Of a stretch of 64,000 bases of DNA, positions 6,920 through 15,301 are shown piece by piece. Origin of the DNA: Streptomyces microflavus (GTDB lineage: Bacteria; Actinomycetota; Actinomycetes; Streptomycetales; Streptomycetaceae); contig NZ_BMUG01000002.1 in the NCBI RefSeq assembly GCF_014650075.1, positions 496,001-560,000 of the forward strand, given 5' to 3'. Every line of letters starts with the position of its first letter. Within the stretch, counting starts at the first letter, position 1. The position numbers and the translations under genes are program-made. Under the pieces are notes generated by a model, which was given only the letters and a program-made list of their open reading frames with translations, had not been told where the DNA came from and searched no databases.

Positions 6920-8620
6920 ATGGCCGCCGCGCTCACCCCCCAGCAGCTGTCCGAGACCCACCGGCCCACGCTCGACCAGGCCCTCGACACGATCGGTACG
7001 CGCGCGTACTGGTCGCCGCACCCCGAGCACCCGAAGGCGTACGGGGAGGGCGGCGCCCCGGGCAGTCTCGGAGCGGCCGAGGGCAAGGCCGCTTTCGACG
7101 CGGTGCTGAACACCCGGCTCGACCTCGGACAGCCCGGCACCGACGGCTGGACGGGCGGGGAGACCTCGCCGTACGGGCCGGAGCTCGGCGTGGAGTATCC
7201 GCACGCCGACGTGGACGTCCTGCTCCCGGCGATGCAGGCGGGCACGAGCGCCTGGCGGGCGGCGGGTCCCGAGACCCGGGCCCTGGTCTGTCTGGAGATC
7301 CTGGCGCGGATCAGCGCCCGCACCCATGAGCTGGCCCACGCCGTGATGCACACGAGCGGCCAGGCCTTCATGATGGCGTTCCAGGCGGGCGGCCCGCACG
7401 CCCAGGACCGCGGTCTGGAAGCCGTCGCGTACGCCTATCAGGAGCAGGTCCGCACGCCGGAGACCGCGGACTGGTCGAAGCCGCAGGGCAAGCGCGATCC
7501 GCTGAAGCTGACGAAGTCGTTCACCACGACCGGCCGCGGGATCTCGCTGCTCATCGGCTGCAACACCTTCCCCACCTGGAACGGCTACCCGGGCCTCTTC
7601 GCCTCGCTCGCCACGGGCAACCCGGTGCTGGTGAAGCCGCACCCCAGGGCCGTGCTGCCGCTGGCGCTCACCGTCAGGATCTCCCGTGAGGTGCTGGCCG
7701 AGGCGGGCTTCGACCCCAACCTGGTCGCGCTCGCCGCCGAGCGGCCGGGCGAGGGCATCGCCAAGACCCTCGCGGTCCGCCCCGAGATCCGGATCATCGA
7801 CTACACCGGCTCCACCGCCTTCGGCGACTGGCTGGAGGCCAACGCCCGCCAGGCACAGGTCTACACGGAGAAGGCCGGGGTCAACACGATCGTCGTCGAC
7901 TCCACCGACGACTACCGGGGCATGCTCGCCAACCTGGCGTTCTCCCTCTCGCTCTACAGCGGCCAGATGTGCACCACCCCGCAGAACCTGCTGATCCCCC
8001 GGGACGGCATCACCACGGACGACGGCGCCAAGTCCTACGACGACGTGGTCAACGACATCGCGGCGGCCGTCACCGGACTCCTCGGCGACGACGCCCGCGC
8101 GGCCGCCCTGCTCGGCGCGCTGGTCAACCCGGACGTCAAGGCCCGGGTGGAGGCTGCCGGTGAGCTGGGCGAGGTGGCCCTGGACTCGCGTACGGTCGCC
8201 AACGCCGAATTCCCCGACGCCGTCGTCCGTACGCCGGTCGTCGTCAAGCTGGACGGCACCAAGACCGACGAGGACGCGGCCTACCTCTCGGAGTGCTTCG
8301 GCCCGGTCTCCTTCGCCGTGGCGGTCGAGTCGACGTCCGCCGCCCTGGAGCTGCTCCGCCGCACGATCCGCGAGAAGGGCGCGATGACGGTCGGCGCCTA
8401 CACCACCTCCGCCGAGGTGGAGCGGGCGATCGAGGACGTCTGCCTGGACGAGTCGGCCCAGCTCTCGCTGAACCTGACCGGCGGGGTCTACGTCAACCAG
8501 ACGGCAGCCTTCTCCGACTTCCACGGTTCGGGCGGCAACCCGGCCGCGAACGCGGCCCTGTGCGACGCGGCCTTCGTCGCCAACCGCTTCCGGGTGGTCG
8601 AGGTGCGCCGCCAGGCGTAG
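6920..8620 (+). CDS. paaN: Phenylacetic acid degradation protein PaaN, aldehyde dehydrogenase family
   Basis: 566 aa. The protein has the aldehyde dehydrogenase fold, with the nucleotide-binding stretch IDYTGSTAFGDWLEANARQA and the cysteine region SLYSGQMCTTPQNLLIP. Length and the GCNTFPTWNGYPGLFASLAT stretch match PaaN rather than ordinary dehydrogenases. PaaN proteins are thought to oxidise the ring-opened semialdehyde of phenylacetyl-CoA catabolism, as the dehydrogenase half of PaaZ does. ATG 6920 was chosen over 6902 because GAGGAG (6904–6909) is spaced correctly before it. It is divergent from the TetR gene, with a shared operator in between. Confidence 0.88.
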   Translation: MAAALTPQQLSETHRPTLDQALDTIGTRAYWSPHPEHPKAYGEGGAPGSLGAAEGKAAFDAVLNTRLDLGQPGTDGWTGGETSPYGPELGVEYPHADVDVLLPAMQAGTSAWRAAGPETRALVCLEILARISARTHELAHAVMHTSGQAFMMAFQAGGPHAQDRGLEAVAYAYQEQVRTPETADWSKPQGKRDPLKLTKSFTTTGRGISLLIGCNTFPTWNGYPGLFASLATGNPVLVKPHPRAVLPLALTVRISREVLAEAGFDPNLVALAAERPGEGIAKTLAVRPEIRIIDYTGSTAFGDWLEANARQAQVYTEKAGVNTIVVDSTDDYRGMLANLAFSLSLYSGQMCTTPQNLLIPRDGITTDDGAKSYDDVVNDIAAAVTGLLGDDARAAALLGALVNPDVKARVEAAGELGEVALDSRTVANAEFPDAVVRTPVVVKLDGTKTDEDAAYLSECFGPVSFAVAVESTSAALELLRRTIREKGAMTVGAYTTSAEVERAIEDVCLDESAQLSLNLTGGVYVNQTAAFSDFHGSGGNPAANAALCDAAFVANRFRVVEVRRQA

Positions 8621-9310
8621 CTAGCGGGCGTCCCGGGGGTCGGGGACATCGGCGTAGCGCTGCACCCACGCGTGCATCGCGATCGCCGCCGCGGCCCCCG
8701 CGTTGATGGACCGGGTCGAGCCGAACTGGGCGATCGAGCACACCATCGAGGCGTGCTTGCGCGCCTCCTCGGTCAGGCCCGGCCCCTCCTGCCCGAACAG
8801 CAGCACACACCGGCGCGGCAGCTCGGTCCGCTCCAGCGGTACGGCGCCGGGGAGGTTGTCGATCCCGATGATCGGCAGCCCCTCGGCCGCCGCCCACGCG
8901 GTCAGGTCCGCCGTGTCCGGGTGGTGGCGCACATGCTGGTAGCGGTCGGTGACCATGGCGCCGCGCCGGTTCCAGCGCCGTCGGCCCACGATGTGGATCT
9001 CCTTCGCCAGGAAGGCGTTGGCGGTCCGCACCACCGAGCCGATGTTGAAGTCGTGGCCCCAGTTCTCCACGGCCACATGGAAGTCGTGCCGCCGCAGGTC
9101 GAGATCGGCGACGATCGCCTCCCGCGTCCAGTAGCGGTACGCGTCACCGACGTTGCGCCGGTCGCCGAGGGCGAGCAGCTCGGGGTCGTAGCGCTCGCCC
9201 TCGGGCCAGGGCAGCGGGTGCGGCCCGACGCCGATCTCCTGGCCGTAGCCGTCGTCGTACTGGAGGGGCTCGGACGGGGGCTCTGGGGTACTGCCGGTCT
9301 CGCTGCTCAC
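8621..9310 (-). CDS. SpoU/TrmH-family RNA 2'-O-ribose methyltransferase
   Basis: 229 aa. All three SPOUT motifs are visible: NIGSVVRTANAF (motif 1), RRCVLLFGQEGPGL (motif 2) and QFGSTRSINAGAAAAIAMHA (motif 3), which together form the trefoil-knot S-adenosylmethionine site. The enzyme methylates the 2'-hydroxyl of a ribose in tRNA or rRNA; the exact target is not readable. The first 70 residues are a charged extension with no motif. GTG start 9310 overlaps the stop of the HTTM gene, so it is the last gene of a three-gene leftward unit whose other members are membrane proteins of unknown role. Confidence 0.88.
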   Translation of the reverse strand: MSSETGSTPEPPSEPLQYDDGYGQEIGVGPHPLPWPEGERYDPELLALGDRRNVGDAYRYWTREAIVADLDLRRHDFHVAVENWGHDFNIGSVVRTANAFLAKEIHIVGRRRWNRRGAMVTDRYQHVRHHPDTADLTAWAAAEGLPIIGIDNLPGAVPLERTELPRRCVLLFGQEGPGLTEEARKHASMVCSIAQFGSTRSINAGAAAAIAMHAWVQRYADVPDPRDAR

Positions 9311-10659
9311 CCGACGAGCGTATGGCCCCCACTTGAGCCGTGCGGCGGGGCCTCCCCCGTACCGCCGCGTTCCTCCGGCGCCGAGCGTGCGGTGGGCACC
9401 TGCTGCGGGCCGCCGGCCTCAGGGGAGCGCGACCGCCGCGGCAGCCACCCGAGCAGCCGCTGCCGGCCCAGCGCGGCCCGGCCGCCCAGCCACACGAGGA
9501 AGACCGTCGGCAGGAACACCGCGTCCGCCGCGATCATCGCCATCGAGAAGAACGGCAGCCCGAGCAGCAGGGCGATCCCGGCGTGCTCGCCGATCATCAT
9601 GACCAGCAGGACGTTCTTGATCCGCCGGTTGAACAGGGTGAACGGGAACGCGACCTGGACGATGACCGTCGCGTACGTCAGCACCATCACCATCAGCCCG
9701 CTGGAGGCGAGCACGTCGGAGAGGGCGGGCCACGGGGTGAAGTAGTCGAGCTTGAGCGGGTAGAAGAGCGCGGTGCCGTCCTGCCAGCGCGAGCCCTGGA
9801 TCTTGTACCAGCCGGCGGTCGCGTAGATCAGGCAGACCTCGACCATGATCACGACGAGCGTGGCGTTGTGGACGAGGTTGGCCAGCACATCGAGCAGGGC
9901 CCGCTGCTGCCCGCGCGGCGCGTAGCGCTCGGCGGCCCACCAGGCGGCGGCGGAGAGCCAGAGGATCCACAGCAGGACCGGGAACCACCAGGTCCCGCCG
10001 AGGCCGTCCATCAGCGTGGCGCCCAGCAGGACCGGGCCGAGGACCGCCCAGAGCACCGGGCCCACGACGTCCCGCCGGGGCGGCAGGCCCGCCGCGCCGC
10101 GCTCCGCGTCGCGGGCGGCGCGCCGGGCGTCCAGCGACCAGACCTGGGCGCAGCGCGTCAGCACGAGGTAGATCGCCATCAGGTGGATGACGTTGTCGCC
10201 GCCGTCGCCCATGAAGACGCTGCGGTTCTGTACGGAGAGCACACCGACCATGAAGAGGACCGACATGGTCCGGGTGCGCCACCCCAGGAGCAGGGCGGCG
10301 GCGGAGAGCACGGTGAGCGCGTACACCGCCTCGAACCAGAGGGTGCTGTCCGACCAGAGGAGGACGGAGAAGGCGTCGTTCCCGGCGGTGAGCCGACGGG
10401 CCAGGTCCCAGTGCCACGGGCTGTCGGGGCCGTACAGCTCATGGCGGTGCGGCAGCTCGCGCAGCAGGAAGAACAGATAGGTGGCGGCGAAGCCGATCCG
10501 GATGACGGCGCTCTGGTACGGGCCGAGGGCACAGGCGGTGATCCGCTGGAGGGCGCGGGCCAGAGCCGCTCCGGCGGCGGCGATCCGGTCCGGGGTGCCG
10601 GGGTCCGGGGCATGGGCGGGCCGGCCGGCCGGTGGTGCGGTGGGCGGGGTGGTGGTCAC
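9307..10659 (-). CDS. HTTM-domain integral membrane protein (gamma-carboxylase-like)
   Basis: 450 aa with a hydrophilic N-terminus and about eight to ten membrane segments. The arrangement (YQSAVIRIGFAATYLFFLLR, then RHELYGPDSPWHWDLARR, then MGDGGDNVIHLMAIYLVLTR) resembles the horizontally transferred transmembrane (HTTM) domain related to vitamin K-dependent gamma-carboxylase. No carboxylase activity can be inferred. GTG 10659 overlaps the stop of the upstream DUF5819 gene, and its own stop overlaps the methyltransferase start. The pair HTTM plus DUF5819 recurs in actinobacteria as I recall it, suggesting a two-protein membrane complex. Confidence 0.82.
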   Translation of the reverse strand: MTTTPPTAPPAGRPAHAPDPGTPDRIAAAGAALARALQRITACALGPYQSAVIRIGFAATYLFFLLRELPHRHELYGPDSPWHWDLARRLTAGNDAFSVLLWSDSTLWFEAVYALTVLSAAALLLGWRTRTMSVLFMVGVLSVQNRSVFMGDGGDNVIHLMAIYLVLTRCAQVWSLDARRAARDAERGAAGLPPRRDVVGPVLWAVLGPVLLGATLMDGLGGTWWFPVLLWILWLSAAAWWAAERYAPRGQQRALLDVLANLVHNATLVVIMVEVCLIYATAGWYKIQGSRWQDGTALFYPLKLDYFTPWPALSDVLASSGLMVMVLTYATVIVQVAFPFTLFNRRIKNVLLVMMIGEHAGIALLLGLPFFSMAMIAADAVFLPTVFLVWLGGRAALGRQRLLGWLPRRSRSPEAGGPQQVPTARSAPEERGGTGEAPPHGSSGGHTLVG

Positions 10660-11474
10660 TTGTCCCCCTCCTCGCCGCGCGCCGCGTCACGCGGGGCAGG
10701 CAGGTCGTCGGGGGTCACGTTCCACCAGGGCAGGACGCGGTGGGCGGGGCGGGTGTCGGCCTTCTCGGGGGCCCACGAGGGCGGGGCGATCAGGCTGGTG
10801 GCCGACCTCATCTGGATGCGTTCGACCGTGCCGCCCAGGTCGCGTTCGCTCAGCCGCAGCATCGCGATGCGCCGGACGTACCGCTCGGAGAGTTCGCCGC
10901 GCAGGCCGTTGGGCTTGTCCTGGTTGTCGTGCGAGTTCACGTAGAAGTCCCAGCCCCGGCGGAGCTCGTTCTGGTTCACATGGCTGGGGAAGAGGCTGCC
11001 GCGTATCGCTTCGGCGTCCGCTTCGGTGAGGCTGATCCAGTCGGTGGTGCGGAGCCCGTCCGCCCCGGAGACCTCGGCCCGGACGTGTACGGCGATGTTC
11101 TGCTGGAGCGGGTTGGGAGCGAAGAGCTTCCAGTTCTGCTCGAACTCCGGGTAGATCCAGTCGTCGACCGTCTTCCCGTGCTGCTTGGACAGCGTGTTGG
11201 ACGGGGCGACGTGGAGGAAGACCATCGCCACCTGTGCGCAGGCCAGGAGCCCGATGAGGGAGAGCGCCAGGGCGGCGACGACCTGGTAGCCGAACGACAG
11301 CCCGGCTATGCCCGCACCGGTCCCGGGGGGACCGGGAGCGGGTACCGGAGCCTCCGCTTCGGGCGCCGGAGTGTCCGGTCCGGCCCGCCCGGGGCTCACG
11401 GCCTGCGGCCGGACGTCCTCGTGCACGCTGCCGGAATCCCCGCGCCCGGAGCTCCCGTCGTGGTCCGCATCCAT
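10656..11474 (-). CDS. DUF5819-family single-pass membrane protein
   Basis: 272 aa from ATG 11474. After an acidic/Pro-rich N-terminus comes one membrane helix (VVAALALSLIGLLACAQVAM), then a soluble domain starting HVAPSNTLSKQHGKTVDDWI and containing FEQNWKLFAPNPLQQNIAV, the hallmark of DUF5819. The frame remains open to a GTG at 11513, which has no ribosome site and overlaps the DnaA-like box, so the shorter form is preferred with moderate certainty. It is first in the unit with the HTTM protein and the methyltransferase, and divergent from paaA. Function unknown; extracytoplasmic partner of the HTTM protein is inferred. Confidence 0.8.
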   Translation of the reverse strand: MDADHDGSSGRGDSGSVHEDVRPQAVSPGRAGPDTPAPEAEAPVPAPGPPGTGAGIAGLSFGYQVVAALALSLIGLLACAQVAMVFLHVAPSNTLSKQHGKTVDDWIYPEFEQNWKLFAPNPLQQNIAVHVRAEVSGADGLRTTDWISLTEADAEAIRGSLFPSHVNQNELRRGWDFYVNSHDNQDKPNGLRGELSERYVRRIAMLRLSERDLGGTVERIQMRSATSLIAPPSWAPEKADTRPAHRVLPWWNVTPDDLPAPRDAARGEEGDK

Positions 11475-11505
11475 CCCGCCCCGCTCACGATCGATCACCA
11501 CTCGG

Positions 11506-11514
11506 TTATCCACA
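11506..11514 (+). promoter_or_regulatory. DnaA-box-like 9-mer upstream of paaA operator
   Basis: TTATCCACA on the plus strand, 45 bp before the operator palindrome at 11560 and pointing toward paaA. Same orientation and order as at bkdA and paaN. Confidence 0.45.
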
Positions 11515-11544
11515 GGGTTGACACCCTACGGGCCTCCGACCGAC

Positions 11545-11558
11545 CATTGAAGTCAATG
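11545..11558. promoter_or_regulatory. Short dyad next to the paaA operator
   Basis: CATTGA-AG-TCAATG is a perfect 6-bp inverted repeat with two central bases, ending immediately before the 18-bp operator. It is AT-rich for this genome and could be a second regulator site or part of the paaA promoter. Confidence 0.35.
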
Positions 11559-11576
11559 AACCGAACGATCGGTCGG
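11559..11576. promoter_or_regulatory. PaaR-type operator upstream of paaA
   Basis: AACCGAACGATCGGTCGG, an exact inverted copy of 6849–6866. It ends 13 bp before the paaA start and abuts its ribosome site (AGGGAG), so a bound repressor would block initiation of the paaABCDE operon. Confidence 0.78.
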
Positions 11577-11589
11577 TAGGGAGCCCGGG

Positions 11590-12660
11590 ATGGCGGCAGT
11601 GACTGCGGACCAGAAGACGCAGAGCACCTCAGGCACGGCGAAAGCGACAGGGACGGTGGCGGGCACGGCCGGGGACCCGGCGGACGCGGCACGCCTCGCG
11701 GCCTTCGACGCGGCCGTGGCGGCCGACGACCGCATCGAGCCGCGCGACTGGATGCCCGAGGCCTATCGCGCCACTCTGGTCCGCCAGATGGCCCAGCACG
11801 CCCACTCGGAAATCATCGGCATGCAGCCCGAGGCCAACTGGATCACCCGCGCGCCCTCGCTGCGCCGCAAGGCGATCCTGATGGCCAAGGTGCAGGACGA
11901 GGCCGGACACGGCCTGTATCTCTACAGCGCGGCCGAGACGCTGGGCACCAGCCGCGAGGAGCTGCTCGACAAGCTCCACGCCGGTCGCCAGCGCTATTCG
12001 TCGATCTTCAACTACCCCACCCTGACCTGGGCCGATGTCGGCGCGATCGGCTGGCTGGTGGACGGCGCGGCCATCACCAACCAGGTGCCGCTCTGCCGCT
12101 GCTCCTACGGGCCCTACGCCCGCGCGATGGTCCGCATCTGCAAGGAGGAGTCCTTCCACCAGCGCCAGGGTTACGAGCTGCTGCTCGCCCTCAGCCGCGG
12201 CACCGAGGCCCAGCACGCGATGGCCCAGGACGCGGTGGACCGCTGGTGGTGGCCGTCCCTGATGATGTTCGGCCCGCCCGATGACGCGTCGTCCCATTCC
12301 GAGCAGTCGATGGCCTGGAAGATCAAGCGCCACTCCAACGACGAGCTGCGGCAGCGCTTCGTGGACATCTGCGTGCCCCAGGCCGAGGCGCTGGGCCTCA
12401 CCCTGCCGGACCCCGACATCCGGTGGAACGAGGAGCGCGGACAGCACGACTTCGGCGCGATCGACTGGACGGAGTTCCAGGAGGTCCTCAAGGGCAACGG
12501 CCCGTGCAACGAGCAGCGGATCACCCAGCGGCGCAAGGCCCACGAAGAGGGCGCCTGGGTCCGGGACGCGGCCGCCGCGTACGCCGCCAAGCACACCACC
12601 CCGCCCGTACAGCAGACCCAGCACGCACAGCAGGCACCGCACGTGGAGGAGACGGCATGA
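11590..12660 (+). CDS. paaA: Phenylacetyl-CoA 1,2-epoxidase subunit PaaA (catalytic diiron)
   Basis: 356 aa. Diiron-ligand motifs are present: [15 protein letters not shown] and [15 protein letters not shown], each with the E-x-x-H pattern of bacterial multicomponent monooxygenases. PaaA binds phenylacetyl-CoA and, with PaaB, PaaC, PaaD and PaaE, epoxidises the aromatic ring. The first 50 residues are an Ala/Thr-rich tail and the last 30 a Gln/His-rich tail, both longer than in E. coli PaaA. ATG 11590 follows GGGAG. It heads the rightward paaABCDE operon and its stop overlaps paaB. Confidence 0.95.
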   Translation: MAAVTADQKTQSTSGTAKATGTVAGTAGDPADAARLAAFDAAVAADDRIEPRDWMPEAYRATLVRQMAQHAHSEIIGMQPEANWITRAPSLRRKAILMAKVQDEAGHGLYLYSAAETLGTSREELLDKLHAGRQRYSSIFNYPTLTWADVGAIGWLVDGAAITNQVPLCRCSYGPYARAMVRICKEESFHQRQGYELLLALSRGTEAQHAMAQDAVDRWWWPSLMMFGPPDDASSHSEQSMAWKIKRHSNDELRQRFVDICVPQAEALGLTLPDPDIRWNEERGQHDFGAIDWTEFQEVLKGNGPCNEQRITQRRKAHEEGAWVRDAAAAYAAKHTTPPVQQTQHAQQAPHVEETA

Positions 12661-12947
12661 GCAGCTCGACCGACTGGCCGCTGTGGGAGGTGTTCGTGCG
12701 CTCCCGGCGCGGGCTCTCCCACACCCACGCGGGCAGCCTCCACGCGCCCGACGCCGAGATGGCCCTGCGCAACGCGCGCGACCTCTACACCCGGCGCTCC
12801 GAAGGCGTCTCCATCTGGGTCGTCCCCTCCACGCAGATCACCGCCTCCTCCCCCGACGAGAAGGACTCGTTCTTCGAGCCGGCCGGCGACAAGCCCTACC
12901 GCCACCCGACCTTCTACGAGATCCCGGACGGGGTGAAGCACCTGTGA
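12657..12947 (+). CDS. paaB: Phenylacetyl-CoA epoxidase subunit PaaB
   Basis: 96 aa, the usual length. It begins near [20 protein letters not shown] and contains [13 protein letters not shown] and [10 protein letters not shown], characteristic of PaaB, the small bridging subunit needed for an active epoxidase complex. ATG overlaps the paaA stop (ATGA) and its own stop overlaps the GTG of paaC, so translation is coupled along the operon. Confidence 0.95.
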   Translation: MSSSTDWPLWEVFVRSRRGLSHTHAGSLHAPDAEMALRNARDLYTRRSEGVSIWVVPSTQITASSPDEKDSFFEPAGDKPYRHPTFYEIPDGVKHL

Positions 12948-13660
12948 GCGCGGCCCTCGCCCTCGGCGACGACGCGCTGGTGCTCTCGCACCGGCTGGGG
13001 GAGTGGGCGGGCCACGCCCCCGTCCTGGAGGAGGACGTGGCCCTCGCCAACATCGCGCTGGACCTCCTGGGGCAGGCGCGGGTGCTGCTCTCCCTCGTCG
13101 GTGACGAGGACGAGCTGGCCTACCTCCGCGAGGAGCGGGCCTTCCGCAACCTCCAGCTGGTCGAGCAGCCGAACGGGGACTTCGCCCACACCATCGCCCG
13201 GCAGCTCTACTTCTCCGTCTACCAGCACCTGCTGTACGAGCGGCTGGCGGTCGGGGGCGGCGAGTTCGCGGACCTCGCGGCGAAGGCCGTCAAGGAGGTC
13301 GCCTACCACCGCGACCACGCCGAGCAGTGGGTCCTGCGGCTCGGGGACGGCACCGCCGAGAGCCATCAGCGGATGCAGGCCGGCCTGGAGGCGCTCTGGC
13401 GCTTCACCGGAGAGATGTTCCAGCCGGTCGAAGGGCTGGACGACACCGGCTCCGGCCTCGACCGGCAGGAGCTGGAGCGCACCTGGCTCGCCGCCGTCAC
13501 CGGCACCGTGGAGCGGGCCACGCTGACACTGCCGACCGGGCCTCGGGCCGGGGCCTGGGCGGCGGGCGCGGGGCGGCAGGGCCTCCACACCGAGCCGTTC
13601 GGCCGGATGCTCGCCGAGATGCAGCACCTGCACCGCAGCCACCCGGGGGCGTCATGGTGA
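12944..13660 (+). CDS. paaC: Phenylacetyl-CoA epoxidase subunit PaaC (structural diiron-like)
   Basis: 238 aa from GTG 12944, which overlaps the paaB TGA. The ferritin-like helices are visible (LGEWAGHAPVLEEDVALANI, and VKEVAYHRDHAEQWVLRLGD). PaaC is the non-catalytic partner that supports PaaA in the AC subcomplex. The start was placed here because the conserved N-terminus LALGDDALVLSHRLGEW begins straight after it; the open frame upstream is an out-of-gene shadow of paaA/paaB. The stop overlaps paaD by 7 bp. Confidence 0.94.
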   Translation: MSAALALGDDALVLSHRLGEWAGHAPVLEEDVALANIALDLLGQARVLLSLVGDEDELAYLREERAFRNLQLVEQPNGDFAHTIARQLYFSVYQHLLYERLAVGGGEFADLAAKAVKEVAYHRDHAEQWVLRLGDGTAESHQRMQAGLEALWRFTGEMFQPVEGLDDTGSGLDRQELERTWLAAVTGTVERATLTLPTGPRAGAWAAGAGRQGLHTEPFGRMLAEMQHLHRSHPGASW

Positions 13661-14151
13661 CCGACACCCCCCTGGAGGCGGAGCTGCGCTCCCTCGCCGG
13701 TTCCGTCCCGGACCCCGAGCTGCCGGTGCTGACCCTGGCCGAGCTCGGCGTCCTGCGGGGCGTGGACGTGGAGGCCCCGGGCCGGGTGACCGTGCGGCTC
13801 ACCCCGACGTACACCGGCTGCCCGGCGATCGAGACCATGTCCGCCGACATCGAGCGGGTGCTGCACGACCACGGCGTGCCGGAGGTCTCCGTGGTCACGG
13901 TGCTCGCACCGGCCTGGTCGACCGACGACATCAGCGCCGAAGGGCGCCGCAAGCTGGCCGAGTTCGGCATAGCGCCCCCGCGCGCCCACAGCGCCGACGG
14001 CGGCCCCGTGCCCCTGACGCTCTCGGTGCGCTGCCCGCACTGCGGCTCCACGGACACCGAGCTGCTCAGCCGGTTCTCCTCCACGGCGTGCAAGGCCCTG
14101 CGCCGCTGCGTCGCCTGCCGTGAGCCGTTCGACCACTTCAAGGAGTTGTAG
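13654..14151 (+). CDS. paaD: Phenylacetyl-CoA epoxidase assembly/maturation protein PaaD
   Basis: 165 aa. The N-terminal half is a MIP18/DUF59-type domain (VPDPELPVLTLAELGVLRGV, LTPTYTGCPAIETM). The C-terminus has a zinc-ribbon-like cysteine set CPHCG…CVAC typical of PaaD. PaaD helps load iron or iron–sulphur centres into the epoxidase. It overlaps the paaC end and is followed directly by paaE, whose ribosome site AAGGAG lies inside the paaD 3' end. Confidence 0.94.
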   Translation: MVTDTPLEAELRSLAGSVPDPELPVLTLAELGVLRGVDVEAPGRVTVRLTPTYTGCPAIETMSADIERVLHDHGVPEVSVVTVLAPAWSTDDISAEGRRKLAEFGIAPPRAHSADGGPVPLTLSVRCPHCGSTDTELLSRFSSTACKALRRCVACREPFDHFKEL

Positions 14152-15210
14152 ATGTTCCATCCGCTCCGGGTCAGCGCGATCGAACGGATCACGGACGATG
14201 CGGTGGCCGTCACCTTCGCCGTGCCGGCCGAGCTGCGCGAGACCTTCCGCCACACCCCCGGCCAGCATCTGAACGTGCGCTACAGCGTGGACGGCAAGGA
14301 GATCCGCCGCTCCTACTCGATCTGCGCACCGGCCGCCGAGCAGCCCGCCGCACCGGTCGTGCGGGTCGGCATCCGCGGGGTCGAGGGCGGGGCGTTCTCC
14401 ACCTACGCCCTGAAGGAGCTGTCCGTCGGGGACCAGGTGGAGGCCATGCCTCCGATGGGCCGGTTCGTCCTGAAGCCGCGTCCCGGTCTCTTCGCGGCGG
14501 TGGTCGGCGGCAGCGGGATCACGCCGGTGCTGTCGATGGCGGCCACGCTCCTGGCCCAGGAGGAGAAGGCGCGGTTCTGTCTGATCCGCAGCGACCGCAC
14601 GGCGGCCTCCACGATGTTCCTGGACGAGGTGGCGGACCTCAAGGACCGCTACCCGGACCGCTTCCAGCTGATCACCGCGCTCTCCCGGGAGGAGCAGTCG
14701 GCCGGGCTCCCCTCCGGCCGCCTGGACACCGAGCGGCTCACCTCACTGCTGCCCGCGGTGCTTCCGGTGGCGGACGTGGACGGCTGGTTCCTGTGCGGGC
14801 CGTTGGGGCTCGTACGGGGGACGGAGAGCGCCCTGCGCGCGCTCGGCGTCGACCGGACCCGGGTCCACCAGGAGATCTTCCACGTCGACGACGGCCCGTC
14901 CGACGTCACGGTGGTCAAGGTCGCCGCCCCCTCCGACTCCACCCTGACGGCCACCCTGCACGGCCGCTCGGGCAGCTGGCCCGTGAAGGAGACGGAATCG
15001 CTGCTGGAGACGGTGTTGCGGAGCCGCTCGGACGCTCCGTACGCCTGCAAGGGCGGGGTCTGCGGGACCTGTCGGGCGTTCCTCGTCTCGGGGGAGGTCC
15101 GGATGGAACGGAACTTCGCACTGGAACCGGAGGAGACGGACGCGGGCTTCGTGCTGGCCTGCCAGTCGCATCCGCTCACCCCGGAGGTGGAGCTGGACTT
15201 CGACCGCTGA
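14152..15210 (+). CDS. paaE: Phenylacetyl-CoA epoxidase reductase subunit PaaE
   Basis: 352 aa. Ferredoxin-reductase order: FAD-binding domain with RRSYSICA, NAD(P)-binding domain with VVGGSGITPVLSMA, and a C-terminal plant-type 2Fe-2S domain with CKGGVCGTCRAF and a distal ACQSHP cysteine. It delivers electrons from NADPH to the PaaA diiron site. ATG 14152 follows the paaD stop without a gap. Last gene of the operon. Genes for ring opening and beta-oxidation (paaG, paaZ, paaJ, paaH, paaK) are not in this window apart from paaN. Confidence 0.95.
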   Translation: MFHPLRVSAIERITDDAVAVTFAVPAELRETFRHTPGQHLNVRYSVDGKEIRRSYSICAPAAEQPAAPVVRVGIRGVEGGAFSTYALKELSVGDQVEAMPPMGRFVLKPRPGLFAAVVGGSGITPVLSMAATLLAQEEKARFCLIRSDRTAASTMFLDEVADLKDRYPDRFQLITALSREEQSAGLPSGRLDTERLTSLLPAVLPVADVDGWFLCGPLGLVRGTESALRALGVDRTRVHQEIFHVDDGPSDVTVVKVAAPSDSTLTATLHGRSGSWPVKETESLLETVLRSRSDAPYACKGGVCGTCRAFLVSGEVRMERNFALEPEETDAGFVLACQSHPLTPEVELDFDR

Positions 15211-15225
15211 GGCTGTTCCCTCCCG

Positions 15226-15259
15226 TGGAACCTGTTCCCTTCTCCTAGAACCTGTTCTA
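15226..15259. promoter_or_regulatory. Tandem KstR-like operators upstream of an acyl-CoA dehydrogenase
   Basis: TAGAACCTGTTCTA (15246–15259) is a perfect palindrome apart from its two central bases and fits the KstR consensus TnnAACnnGTTnnA exactly. TGGAACCTGTTCCC (15226–15239) fits except for the last base. The two are in register, 20 bp centre to centre (about two helical turns), and lie 43–76 bp before the gene. A TetR regulator of the KstR/fatty-acyl-CoA type is inferred. Confidence 0.6.
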
Positions 15260-15301
15260 TCTTGACGGCCCGCCAGGGACCGCCAACGGGAGGCCGGAAC
15301 A

